Origin: Streptomyces sp. RPA4-2
GTDB lineage: Bacteria; Actinomycetota; Actinomycetes; Streptomycetales; Streptomycetaceae
Assembly: GCF_012273515.2 (NCBI RefSeq)
Contig: NZ_CP050975.2
Span: 310,001 to 374,000 of the forward strand
DNA: 64,000 nucleotides
Reading direction: 5' to 3'
Part shown: positions 55,822 through 64,000 of the stretch, in pieces
Numbering within the stretch: position 1 is the stretch's first letter
Layout: each line of letters starts with the position of its first letter
Translations under genes and position numbers: made by a program
The notes under the pieces: model-generated
The model's database searches: none
Seen by the model: only the letters and a program-made list of their open reading frames with translations
What the model was told of the DNA's origin: nothing

Positions 55822-56685
55822 TCAGCCGACCGGCGCGGCGAGCCGTCCGCTCCCGGCAGGGCCCGTACCGGGAGCGGCGGGAGCGGCCCCGGCCGTTGTG
55901 GTGGCGGGTGAGCCGTCCGGACGGGCCATCAGGATGGAACGCTGCAGCTTGCCCAGCGCCGCCGACGGTTCCAGGCCCAGACCGCGTACCAGGGTGGCCC
56001 GCAGCCGCTGGTAGGCGTCCAGGGCCTCGCCGCGGCGCCCGGAGCGGTACAGGGCCAGCATGTACTGCCCGCACAGGCTCTCGTGGGTGGGATACCGGCT
56101 GACCAGCACGGTCAGCTCGGCGAGCAATTCACGGTGGCGGCCCAGGCGCAGATCGGCCTCGATGCGCTGGTCCAGCGCGCACAGCCGGCTCTCCTCCAGC
56201 CGTTTGACCTGGGTGGCCAGATGCGGGCCGGCCTGTACGTCGGCCAGCGGCGGCCCGCTCCACAGCGCGAGCGCGGCCCGCAGGTGCCGGGCCGCCCCGG
56301 GGAAGTCCGCCCCGTCCATCGCCCGGTAGCCGAGCCCGGCCAGCCGCTCGAACTCCCGCACGTCACTGCTGCCCTCACCGCTCTTGAGGAGATACCCGCC
56401 CGGCGCGGTCAGCAGCACGTCCTTGGCACTGCGGTGCCCGCCCGGGTCCCCCTCCAGCGCCGCGGTGATCAGCTCACGCAGCTGCAGGATGTACGTCTGC
56501 AGGGTGGGCCGTGCACTGCGCGGCGGCTGCGCGCCCCACAGCTCCTCGCTCAGCATGCCCACCGGCACCATCTGGTCGGCATGCAGGACCAGCAGCGCCA
56601 GCACCTGCCGCGGCTTGGGAGCGGTCGGGGTGATCGAGATGCCCTTCTCCCGCACAGCAAGTGTGCCGAGTATGTCGGTGTCCAC
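55822..56685 (-). CDS. SARP-family transcriptional activator 3
   Basis: A 287-aa SARP nearly identical in its conserved blocks to SARP 1: [80 protein letters not shown]. The two probably arose by duplication. The GTG at 56685 follows GGGGAGA and the same bases as in SARP 1. The shared 47/48-bp block lies about 320 bp upstream, versus 44 bp for SARP 1, so promoter arrangements differ. It borders the butyrolactone-receptor genes. Confidence 0.93.
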   Translation of the reverse strand: MDTDILGTLAVREKGISITPTAPKPRQVLALLVLHADQMVPVGMLSEELWGAQPPRSARPTLQTYILQLRELITAALEGDPGGHRSAKDVLLTAPGGYLLKSGEGSSDVREFERLAGLGYRAMDGADFPGAARHLRAALALWSGPPLADVQAGPHLATQVKRLEESRLCALDQRIEADLRLGRHRELLAELTVLVSRYPTHESLCGQYMLALYRSGRRGEALDAYQRLRATLVRGLGLEPSAALGKLQRSILMARPDGSPATTTAGAAPAAPGTGPAGSGRLAAPVG

Positions 56686-57355
56686 GCCGTCTCCCCTGTC
56701 CGTTCGCTGCCATCTGCCAGACCCCGGGACCACGCACCAGCCACCGCGCCCCCGTCGCCCTGCCGCAAAACCATCCGACCCGAACCCGGACCCGGACCCG
56801 GACCCCGTACCAGCCCGCCGGCTCCAGGCCGCCGGATCTTCAGGCCCGCAGGCCCGCAGGCCCGCAGGTCTGCCGGTCTGCCGGTCTTCAGGTGTGCCCG
56901 CGGGCCGTTCTGCCGGTCCGTCAGCCGGCCCCGTTCTGCCGGGACTTGCCACCGGGCCGCGGACTGACCGCCGTCCCCGTGCTTCCCGGCACACCCGAGT
57001 AAAAAACAGCATGGACGGTATGTCAATCTCAAACCGGTCGTCGTGTTTTCTCTCCGCCGGTACTCGAGACCCCCTCCAGGGAACCCGACTTTTGCCACAC
57101 AACGCCCCGGCCAGGCGGAACAGCGGCCCTCCGGAACCATGCCCCGCGCGACTTGACCTCTCCATTGCCCGACCATGCGGTCTGTTTACCCGAGGCGCGG
57201 GCGCAGCCCCCGCCCGGAGCAAAGCCGGATCCCCGGCAGCGGTCCGGCCCTCCGGCGGCGGTCCGGTTCTGCCGCCGGGAGGCCGGACCGCTGCCGGAAG
57301 GCGGAACCGGGCCGCTGCCGGACGGCGGAACCGGGCTACGGGGAGGGGCGGGCTG
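56686..57355. other. Regulatory spacer upstream of SARP 3
   Basis: No gene is visible. It holds CGGACCC and CAGGCCCG repeats (56775-56905), then an A/T-rich operator block (57003-57050, listed separately) and, at 57230-57340, CGGCGG-type repeats. The 318-bp distance between operator block and SARP start is long for a promoter, so the leader may be long. Confidence 0.4.
57003..57050 (-). promoter_or_regulatory. Probable ARE-type operator block of SARP 3
   Basis: It begins AAAACAGC, contains ACGGTATGTCAAT and AAACCGGTCG and ends TCGTGTTTTC. It holds two overlapping imperfect palindromes of the butyrolactone-receptor type and aligns end to end with the block upstream of SARP 1. Likely bound by one of the two neighbouring receptors. 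Confidence 0.5.
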
Positions 57356-58034
57356 CTACCGGGGGGCGGGGCCGGTCTCGGCGGCGGGTATGCCCGGCCG
57401 GGTAAGCCGGCGGGGCGGGGGTGCGGCGAGGCCGGGCAGCAGCAGGGCCCAGAACTGTTCCACCAGATGCGGGGAGAGGTGGAAGCGGTGGCGGGAGGCG
57501 AGGCTTAAGCCAGCCCGAGGGTGGCGGCGATCACGGCCACCGCGGCCGCCTCCGGGGAGACCCCCTCCGCCAGCTCGCCCGCGCCGTGGGCCTCGCGCAG
57601 CAGTGCGTGCACCCACTCGCTCCACCACCGGCCCGGCCCCTCACCGCTCTTGCGCGAGGGATCCCCGCCCAGCCCGAACCCGGCCCGCAGCACCGGGTCG
57701 GACGACAGACCAGCACCAGTTCACGGCTGACATCCACCAGCAACTGCAGCCCCGCGCCCGCCCCGCCCGTCCCGGCGGGACCGCCCGCCGCCCTGCCCGG
57801 CGGAGCGTCCCGCCGCGCGGCCAGCCGCTGCAGGGAGACGGTCGCCGCCGCCTCCACCTCACGGGCCAGCAGATCCTTGCTCGGGAAATGGAAATGCAGC
57901 GCCCCGGTACTCACCCCGGCCCGCTTACTGATCGTAAGCAGCGAGGCGAGGGCATACCCGTCATCGGCGAACACCTCGGCCGCCGCCCGGACCAGGGCCT
58001 GGCGCGTCCGTGCCGCCCGAACCTGCTTGACCAT
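57356..58034 (-). CDS. Gamma-butyrolactone receptor-type TetR regulator 1, two frame breaks
   Basis: ArpA/ScbR-type receptor of about 225 aa. The DNA-binding part is RAARTRQALVRAAAEVFADD, an HTH ending ISKRAGVSTGALHFHFPSK. The ligand domain includes GRWWSEWVHALLREAHGAGE, and after the break HRFHLSPHLVEQFWALLLPG. The frame slips near 57700 and at GCTTAAGC (57503-57510). GCCGGC there gives LGLAGLASRHRF. In the HTH, two GTAAGC-type hexamers would likewise read LPAISRR, the more usual receptor sequence. ATG after GGAGGAGG; ARE-like site 75 bp upstream. Confidence 0.82.
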
Positions 58035-58589
58035 CCCGCCTCCTCCCGGGCCCGCACCGGCCGCCGCCACGGCGGACACCCCCGGGCACTCCGAGGCCAC
58101 ACCCTACCAAACCGCACGCGCGGTATGTTTCACTGCCGGGAGCCTCCCAGCACCCGGCCCGCAGACACCGGCTCGGCCCGCCACCAGCCCCGGCACCCCA
58201 GCCCACCGGCCCCCACCACGGCCGCCCGACCACCGGACACCGGCCGCACGGAACAAAAAGTAAGCCACAGTCCCCACCACCCCCCGCCCCCGCACACCGC
58301 GCGGACGGACGCCCGGCCCACCCCGCGGAGCCGCTCCGCCCGAGCCGCCCCGCACGCACGAACCGGTACGCGAACCGGTGCACGGGCCGTGGGCCGGGCG
58401 ACGGCCGCGAAGGGGCCGTAGGGACCGGGGCGCTTAAGCCTGCCGCCACACTCCGCGGCGGCACTCGACGCCCGCTCGCACCCGCCCGGAGCCGAACCCC
58501 GCCCACCCGCCGGCCCCCCCGACCTGCGCGTCCACGGCCGCGGGCGGGCGGGCGGCGAGTGAGTGGACTGCCGGGGGGCGGGTGCGGTG
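58035..58589. other. Intergenic between the two receptor genes
   Basis: No gene is visible. It contains an ARE-like palindrome (58109-58130) and, further right, a GCTTAAGC (58432-58439) in GC-rich sequence. A slightly A-rich stretch near 58250-58262 follows the second receptor gene. Confidence 0.4.
58109..58130 (-). promoter_or_regulatory. ARE-like operator of receptor gene 1
   Basis: AAACCGCACGC followed by GCGGTATGTTT: a 22-bp imperfect palindrome with the CGGTATGTTT half-site typical of butyrolactone-receptor binding sites. It lies 75 bp upstream of the receptor start, so autoregulation is likely. Confidence 0.6.
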
Positions 58590-59279
58590 TCAGGCGGGAG
58601 CGGCGACCTCGTCCAGGTCCCCCAGCTCCCCCGCCTCGGCGGCCAGCCGCTCGCCCTCGGCGGCGACCTCGGCGGCCCGGGCCGGGTCGGTGACCAGCTT
58701 GCCGAGCACCGCGGGCACCGCGATGCTCGGCAGCAGATGCTCGAACAGCGCGGAGACCCGCCGTTCCAGATCCTCCCGGCCCGCCAGCGTGTGGGAGTAG
58801 ACCTGCACACCCGTCCACGCGGCCGAGAACACCCACGCACTCTCCGCCGGGTCCACATGCGGCAGCAGTTCACCCTGCTCCCGCGCCTCACGCAGCACCT
58901 TCTCCGTCGCATCCAGCCAGGTCGTGATCGTCCAGGTGCCGAAGATGGCCCCCATCTCCTGGCCCAGCGAAAGTCTCGCCGAGGCACTCACCACCGGGTT
59001 GCGGCGCATCCGGTACGCCAGCGACAGCCCCATGTCCACCAGCTCCTGCAGCTTGCTCGCCCGGGGCGCCAGCGTGAAACCCGAGAACTGCTCCGCCAGC
59101 ACCCCCTCCGCCAGCGCCTGCTTCGAGGGGAAATGGAAGTACAGGGCCCCCTTGGTCACTCCCGCCCGGGTCAGCACCTCACCGATCGTGGCGGCCTCAT
59201 ACCCGCGCTCGTCGAAAACCGACGCCGCCGCATTCAAAATCGCCCGCCGGGTGCGAATCGCACGCTCCTGCCGCACCAC
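58590..59279 (-). CDS. Gamma-butyrolactone receptor-type TetR regulator 2
   Basis: A 229-aa receptor homologue with an intact frame. The HTH reads ASVFDERGYEAATIGEVLTR, then AGVTKGALYFHFPSKQALAE, and the helical ligand domain has the receptor-type LQELVDMGLSLAYRMRRNPV and WTGVQVYSHTLAGREDLERR. It is a typical true-receptor sequence (ArpA/FarA/BarA group). The GTG at 59279 follows GGAGGG. An ARE-like palindrome is 59 bp upstream. With AfsA nearby it probably switches the SARP genes in response to a butyrolactone or butenolide. Confidence 0.93.
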   Translation of the reverse strand: MVRQERAIRTRRAILNAAASVFDERGYEAATIGEVLTRAGVTKGALYFHFPSKQALAEGVLAEQFSGFTLAPRASKLQELVDMGLSLAYRMRRNPVVSASARLSLGQEMGAIFGTWTITTWLDATEKVLREAREQGELLPHVDPAESAWVFSAAWTGVQVYSHTLAGREDLERRVSALFEHLLPSIAVPAVLGKLVTDPARAAEVAAEGERLAAEAGELGDLDEVAAPA

Positions 59280-59337
59280 GAACCCTCCAGTGGTCGTTCC
59301 TCACTCCATCGCAAGATGTTTTCCTTGCAACCACTCC

Positions 59338-59366
59338 AAACCAAACCAGGTAGTCCGTATTTTCAC
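59338..59366 (-). promoter_or_regulatory. ARE-like operator of receptor gene 2
   Basis: AAACCAAACCAGG and the half-site CCGTATTTTCAC form an imperfect palindrome in an A/T-rich patch (59305-59366). Position, 59 bp from the GTG, fits autoregulation. Confidence 0.5.
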
Positions 59367-61005
59367 AAGGGCGGCACCCCCGCCACCACCCCGCCCCGGC
59401 TCAAAACCCCGCCCCCGCCCACCCCCGCACCACCCCGCCCCGACCCGCCCCCCACCGGGACGGACAACACCTCCACCCCCCACCCGCCACCCCCCGCACC
59501 CACCCAACCGGAAGTCCGGATTCAACCGGTCCCCGCCCACCCCGCCCCACCCTCAAACCACCACACCCGCACACCCCACCGCACACCACCCCCACCCAAC
59601 CACCCACACCCAGCAGCCGACACAGCAGAACCCCCCGCAAACACAGCAAGACAACGACACAACCCCACAACAGCCGGACACCACCCCCACCACACACCGC
59701 GACCCACACCCACACCCACACCCACACCCACACCCACACCCCCGCACCCGCTGCCGCTGCCGCTGCCGCTGCCGGGGTGACGCGAACAAGTCCCGGCGGA
59801 CGCCACCGGACAGACCGTTTCCCCGACACCGCACCGCCCTGCCGGAGCGATGTCCGGCAAGGCCACCCCCAACGGGAAACCACACAGACCACACACAGCG
59901 CCGAACCCCCTTCCCGGCACAAGGGGGAGCGGCAGGCACAGCCCGCCAGGCCGCGCCCGAACCCGGCCCTTCGGCCCACCGCCCAATACCGCCCCGGCAC
60001 GCACAGCAGAGGAAACCCCACACGACCACGACGGGCACGACGGCCGCGACGTCACGAAGGCGACGTCACCAAGTCCCCCCGGCAGCAGGCCTCCAGACAC
60101 CCGGACACGGCCGTACACCACCAGGACCGAAAGACACCTCTCCCCGGTTCACGTACCCCTCACCAGCCCACCGGACCGGCCACCCCGGCAACGAAAACCC
60201 CCAGGCCCCCGGCACCACCACGCCCGCCCCCACCCCCACCCACTCCGCCCGAGCACCCACCGGCCCAGGACTCCCCCACCCGCAATACACAACCGGCCAC
60301 CACAGCCAGGAAGCAAGACAACCCGAGGCAAGACAACCCCGGACGACACGGGACGAGGCGAGGCGAGACGAAGTGAGGTGAGGTGAGGCCTGGTTGCAGC
60401 CGGCGCCCCGGTAAGCGCCCTGCCCGGCACACGCCGGTCCGCCGCCCAAGGACAGCCGGGGCACCACAAGACCCACAGAGCGCGCGCAACGCGGCTCCCG
60501 GCGAGAGCGACGACAGCAGTAAGCGGCCCGTGCTTGACCCCTGACCACGCCGGTCAGCACCCCCACGGCCCCCAGCCGTCCGCAGCCGCCCCCAGACCAG
60601 GACGGACCCCGCCCCGGACCACCACCCGGCCACGGCCCGCACCCTTCACACCCAGGCCGCCACCACCCCACCACCCGGGCACCGAACCAGCACCCGAAAC
60701 GAAACACAGTAGGCCCAACACACCGGCAACACCCCCACGCACACCGCACACCGACCCGGACAGACAGACCACACGCTGTCCCGCCAGGCCCCCACCACAC
60801 ACAACGGCCCCACTCACAACCCGAACCCCGGCCAACCCACCACACACACCCGGCCCGGCAAACTCCACCAGGCCCGCCCGGCCTATCCCGCCCGGCACGC
60901 CCATCCGGCCCGGCACGCCCGCCGGGCCCATCCCGCCCGCCGGGCCCGCCCGCCCGTCCGGCAGGGCAGGCCCTCAGTACGGCGCAGTCCCGCGGACCCG
61001 ACGGC
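59367..61005. other. 1.6-kb region without a recognisable gene
   Basis: Long open frames exist here but all are low-complexity (Pro/Thr/His/Arg on one strand, Gly/Val/Trp on the other), and none carries a motif I recognise. The plus strand is strongly C-over-G. It contains CCCACA hexamer repeats (59702-59745), GCCGCT repeats (59751-59777) and GAGGT/GAGAC repeats near 60355-60385. GTAAGC occurs at 60405 and 60514. It may be non-coding or the remains of a lost gene. Confidence 0.4.
59702..59745. repeat. CCCACA hexamer microsatellite
   Basis: About six to seven tandem CCCACA units, followed directly by four to five GCCGCT units (59751-59777). Simple sequence repeats in a gene-free stretch. Confidence 0.8.
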
Positions 61006-62743
61006 TCACACAGCCGCAGCGGCCGCCGGACCCGGCACCACCGGCAGCACACGCGGCCCATTCGAAATGAACGACTCCGTACGCGGCAGCTCCCCCGGCC
61101 CGAACGCCGCCCGCATCCGCGGGAAACGCCCGAACAACGCCCGCAACGCGATCTCCGCCTCCAACCGCGCCAACGGCGCCCCCAGGCAGTAATGCACCCC
61201 ATGACCGAACGACAGATGCTCCCGCCGCGTCTCCCGCGTCACATCGAACACATCCGCATCCTCCCCGTGCACCCCCCGATCCCGCCCCGCCGCCGCGAAC
61301 GACATCACCAGCGCATCCCCCCGCTCGATCACCGTCTCCCCCACCCGCACATCCTCCACCGCATACCGCAAAATCGCGTTCGCCCCCGGCGCCTCCACCC
61401 GCACCGCCTCCTCCACCACATCCCCCCACGACACCCGCCCCGACCGCACCAACTCCAACTGACCCGGATCCCCCAGCAACAACGCCACCGCATTGCCCAG
61501 CAGATTCACCGTCGGCTCACACCCCGCACTCAACAACATGATCAAGTTGTCGACCAACTCCTTCTCACTCAACCCCCCACCCCCACCCTCCACAGCCCCC
61601 ACGCCACCCGCACCCGCACCCGCACCCGCACCCGCACCTGCCGCGGCCGTACCCGCACCACCCGCCGCGATCAGCGCACTCGTCAGATCCTCACCCGGAC
61701 AACGCCGCTTGAACGCGACCAGCTCCCCCATCGTCGAATACAACGCCCGGTAATTCCGCTGCGCCTCCACCGACGACACCGCCGTGTCGAAAAACCCGTC
61801 GATGATCTCCCGCAACGGCCCCCGGAACTCCTCCGGAATCCCGAACAACTCCAGCATCACCCGCCCCGGCAACGGCAACGCGAACAACTCCCGCACATCC
61901 ACCACCCCACCCACAGCCCGCCCCGCCGCCTCCTCCACCCCATCCAGCAGACCCCCGCGATCTCCTCCACCCGCGGCCCCAGCAACGCCACCCGCCGCGC
62001 CGTGAACGCCGACGCCATCAACCCCCGCAACCGCCGATGCTCCGCCCCGTACGACGTCACCAAATTCTCCACCGACACCCACACCGCCAACGGCCAACTC
62101 CCCGACACCTCCCCCCGCCGCCACGCTTAAGCCAATGCCGATACGCATCCTTCGACACCCGCCCATCCGTCAACAACCCCCGCATCACCCCCGCATCCGT
62201 CACCACCCACGCCCCCACCCCACCCGGCAACACCACCCGCGACACCGCACCCCGCCCCCGCAACACCGCCGCCTCCCCCTGCACATCCCGCCCCAACCCA
62301 TCCAACACAAACGGACACCCCCACCCCCAACCGAACCAACCACCCCCACCGGCCCCACCGGACCCGACGGCCCCACCGGACCCGACGGCCCAGCCACAAC
62401 CGCCCCACTCCCCGCCAGCCCGACCGACCCCACCGGACCCGACGGCCCGGCCACAACCGCCCCACTCCCCGCCAGCCCGACCGGCCCCACCGGACCCGAC
62501 GGCCCAGCCACAACCGCCCCGCTCCCGGTAAGCCCCGGCCAGCCCGACCGCCTCACTCCCCACCGGCCCGACCGCCTCCAGCCCAACCGGCCCGGCCACA
62601 ACGGCCTCACTCCCGGTAAGCCCGGCCGTCTCACTCCCCGCCAGGTAAGCCGCCCCGCTCACAGCCGCCTCGCCCCCGCCCAGCCCGTCCAGCCCGTCCA
62701 GCTCACCGCGACCCTGCTCACGCCCATCCAGCCGACGCACCAT
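61006..62743 (-). CDS. Cytochrome P450, several frame breaks, repetitive N-terminus
   Basis: The P450 core is complete across frames: VVTDAGVMRGLLTDGRVSKD, then YRHW, SVENLVTSYGAEHRRLRGLM, the I-helix LIMLLSAGCEPTVNLLGNAV, the ExxR in EEAVRVEAPGANAILRYAV and the heme loop LSFGHGVHYCLGAPLARLEA. Breaks occur at GCTTAAGC (62125-62132; GCCGGC gives HWPAWRRGEVSG), near 61953 (G-run) and in the N-terminus. About 110 N-terminal residues come from 57-bp repeats and may not be translated. Unlike its neighbours it prefers G-ending codons. Beside AfsA, it resembles P450s that oxidise butenolide signals. Confidence 0.85.
62361..62525. repeat. Three 57-bp tandem repeats
   Basis: The unit contains CCACAACCGCCCCACTCCCC and is present about three times, with small differences. 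In the P450 frame it encodes 19-residue units ending GSGAVVAGP. Partial related units continue to 62650. Confidence 0.75.
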
Positions 62744-63619
62744 CAGACCCTCCCCGCAGACAGCGAAAACACCGGAAAAACCACAACGACACGAACCAAC
62801 ACAGCAATACGAACAAGCACCAACAACAAAAAACCGTCACAAAACGCCAACCCACAGCACCACACGGCCCACCCCGCCCCACACCAGCACCCCCGCCGCC
62901 CCACCACCCGCAACTCCCGCAACTCCCGCAACTCCCGCAACTCCCGCAACCGCACCAGCCGCAACCACCCGGCACCACGCCACGAGAACACCGTAAGCAC
63001 ACCACCCCCGCACCCCCACCAGGAACGACGCAGACACCACACCCACACCGGCCCCCGCCCACCCGCACCAAAGCCCCGCACCACCCCCCAACCCGCACCC
63101 CCGACCCCCGCACGCCCCCCCGGCTTGCCCACCCCCACACCCCCCAGCACCGGACCAGCCCGGCACCCCCCACCAGCACCACCACCCACAGCACCGGCCC
63201 GAACCCTCACACCACCCGCACCCGCACCCGCACCCGCATCCGTGCCGGTGCCGGTGCTTAAGCCGGGCAGGTCCGGACCTGCCCAAAACAGCACCAAAAC
63301 CAAACCGCTCAGCCGGTTTCACCATAGCCCCCGGACCCGCCACCCACGAGAGCCGAACCCCCACCACCACCCCCGCCACCGAGCCTCGCACAGCACCCCG
63401 CACCCACGGAAGACACCACCAGAACGGAATACAACCCCCGTTTACCCGGGAAGATCCCCACCCCGCCCCGAACCCCCGGCACCCCGCCCGCCCACCCCGC
63501 ACACCCGACCACCGACCGCGAAATTCCCCGCCCACCCTTGAAAAGAAAACCGGTAGGTTCGTATCTTATGACCCTGCACGGTCGATCCCAGCCCACCCAA
63601 CGGCGCAACGGAGACACCC
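62744..63619. other. Intergenic between divergent P450 and AfsA genes
   Basis: No gene is visible. The plus strand is extremely C-rich and G-poor. Five tandem CAACTCCCG-type 9-bp units lie at about 62908-62950, and GTAAGC or GCTTAAGC occurs at 62993 and 63256. The A/T-rich part near 62750-62840 and the site at 63543-63570 probably hold the two promoters. Confidence 0.4.
63543..63570 (+). promoter_or_regulatory. ARE-like site before the AfsA gene
   Basis: AAGAAAACCGGTAGG next to TTCGTATCTTA forms an imperfect palindrome in an A/T-rich patch, 50 bp upstream of the ATG. It resembles receptor sites before afsA-type genes, where the receptor represses signal synthesis. Confidence 0.45.
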
Positions 63620-64000
63620 ATGACCCTGCTCACCGTCCACCAGGACAACCACCCCACCCCCACACCCGCCACCCCCGGGCCCGCCACCACCCCACCCCCA
63701 CACCCCACCCCCATGCCCCGCCTCACCACCACCGTCCCCCGCGAATACGTCCACCGCTCAAGCCTCGCCGAGGTCTTCCTCACCGGCAGCGAAAAAACCG
63801 GCGACAACCACTACACCCTCACCGCCCAATGGCCCCGCGCCCACACCTTCTACACCACCCCCGACGGCACCCACCACGACCCCCTCCAAGCCGCAGAAAC
63901 CATCCGCCAAACCGGCCTCTACCTCGCCCACGCCGAACTCGGCGTCCCCCTCGACCACCACTTCCTCATGTGGAACATCCACCTCACCACCCACCCCCAA
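63620..64000 (+). CDS. AfsA-type gamma-butyrolactone synthase (3' end outside window)
   Basis: The first 127 codons are present. After a Thr/Pro-rich leader of about 35 residues comes the A-factor biosynthesis hotdog domain: VPREYVHRSSLAEVFLTG, the usual N-terminal repeat segment YVHR-SSLAEV, AQWPRAHTFYTTPDG, and AAETIRQTGLYLAHAELGVP followed by FLMWNI. AfsA proteins condense a beta-ketoacyl thioester with DHAP to start butyrolactone or butenolide synthesis. The ATG at 63620 follows GGAG. With the divergent P450 and two receptors this forms a complete signalling unit. Confidence 0.92.
   Translation, partial: MTLLTVHQDNHPTPTPATPGPATTPPPHPTPMPRLTTTVPREYVHRSSLAEVFLTGSEKTGDNHYTLTAQWPRAHTFYTTPDGTHHDPLQAAETIRQTGLYLAHAELGVPLDHHFLMWNIHLTTHPQ

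Noticed and set aside
59702..59745. CCCACA repeats as a telomere or replication terminus
   Set aside because: Streptomyces telomeres are palindrome-rich, not hexamer repeats; this is a short microsatellite.
59367..61005. Long open frames on both strands as possible genes
   Set aside because: They are low-complexity translations of C-rich DNA, overlap each other in several frames and show no motif or good ribosome binding site.

Overview
The window is high-GC actinomycete DNA, almost certainly Streptomyces: codons end in G or C, genes overlap as ATGA/GTGA, and there are three SARP regulators and gamma-butyrolactone-type signalling genes. Nearly all of it belongs to one large natural-product gene cluster that runs off both window edges. 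Many single-base frame breaks in otherwise intact genes suggest a long-read assembly with residual errors. I annotate those genes as whole CDSs and give the break points.

Layout. 1-4.9 kb: deoxysugar genes (NDP-hexose 2,3-dehydratase, 3-ketoreductase, rmlA, rmlB) with a SnoaL-like gene. 5.1-6.9 kb: an ArsR-type regulator and MFS exporter. 7.3-19.3 kb, all minus strand: sugar epimerase, two MFS exporters, SnoaL-like and cupin proteins, a TauD-like dioxygenase / AMP-ligase / thermostable-hemolysin-family / phytoene-desaturase-like cassette, an aldo/keto reductase and a second SnoaL-like protein. 19.4-29.1 kb, minus strand: a highly reducing type II PKS with a KAS III-like protein, a fused KS-CLF, a KS/CLF-like pair, two hotdog dehydratases, a ketoreductase, an ACP and a malonyltransferase, mostly joined by 4-bp overlaps. 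29.4-36.4 kb: TetR regulator, FAD monooxygenase, DUF1772 (anthrone-oxygenase-like) protein, a 42-aa acidic peptide, XRE-TPR regulator, DUF817 membrane protein and a LuxR-type regulator.

37-55 kb: a second assembly module. It holds an atypical AMP-ligase, a PPTase, a degenerate trans-AT-type KS and a tandem ACP. A SARP gene, the acyl-CoA carboxylase beta and epsilon genes and a second SARP gene follow. Last come a condensation-thioesterase protein with altered catalytic residues, a second PPTase, an acyl-CoA-dehydrogenase-like protein and a didomain aromatase/cyclase. 55.8-64 kb: the signalling island, with a third SARP, two butyrolactone-receptor-type TetR proteins, a P450 and the start of an AfsA-type synthase.

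Working model (inference). The carboxylase supplies malonyl-CoA. The two KS/CLF pairs with KR, DH and ACP build an unsaturated or partly reduced chain. The aromatase, oxygenases and sugar enzymes elaborate it, and the KS0/tandem-ACP/C-TE module loads or joins a second acyl unit. SARP-type boxes (7-bp repeats 11 bp apart, 8 bp from a -10 element) precede at least five transcription units. I cannot assign the cluster to a known compound.
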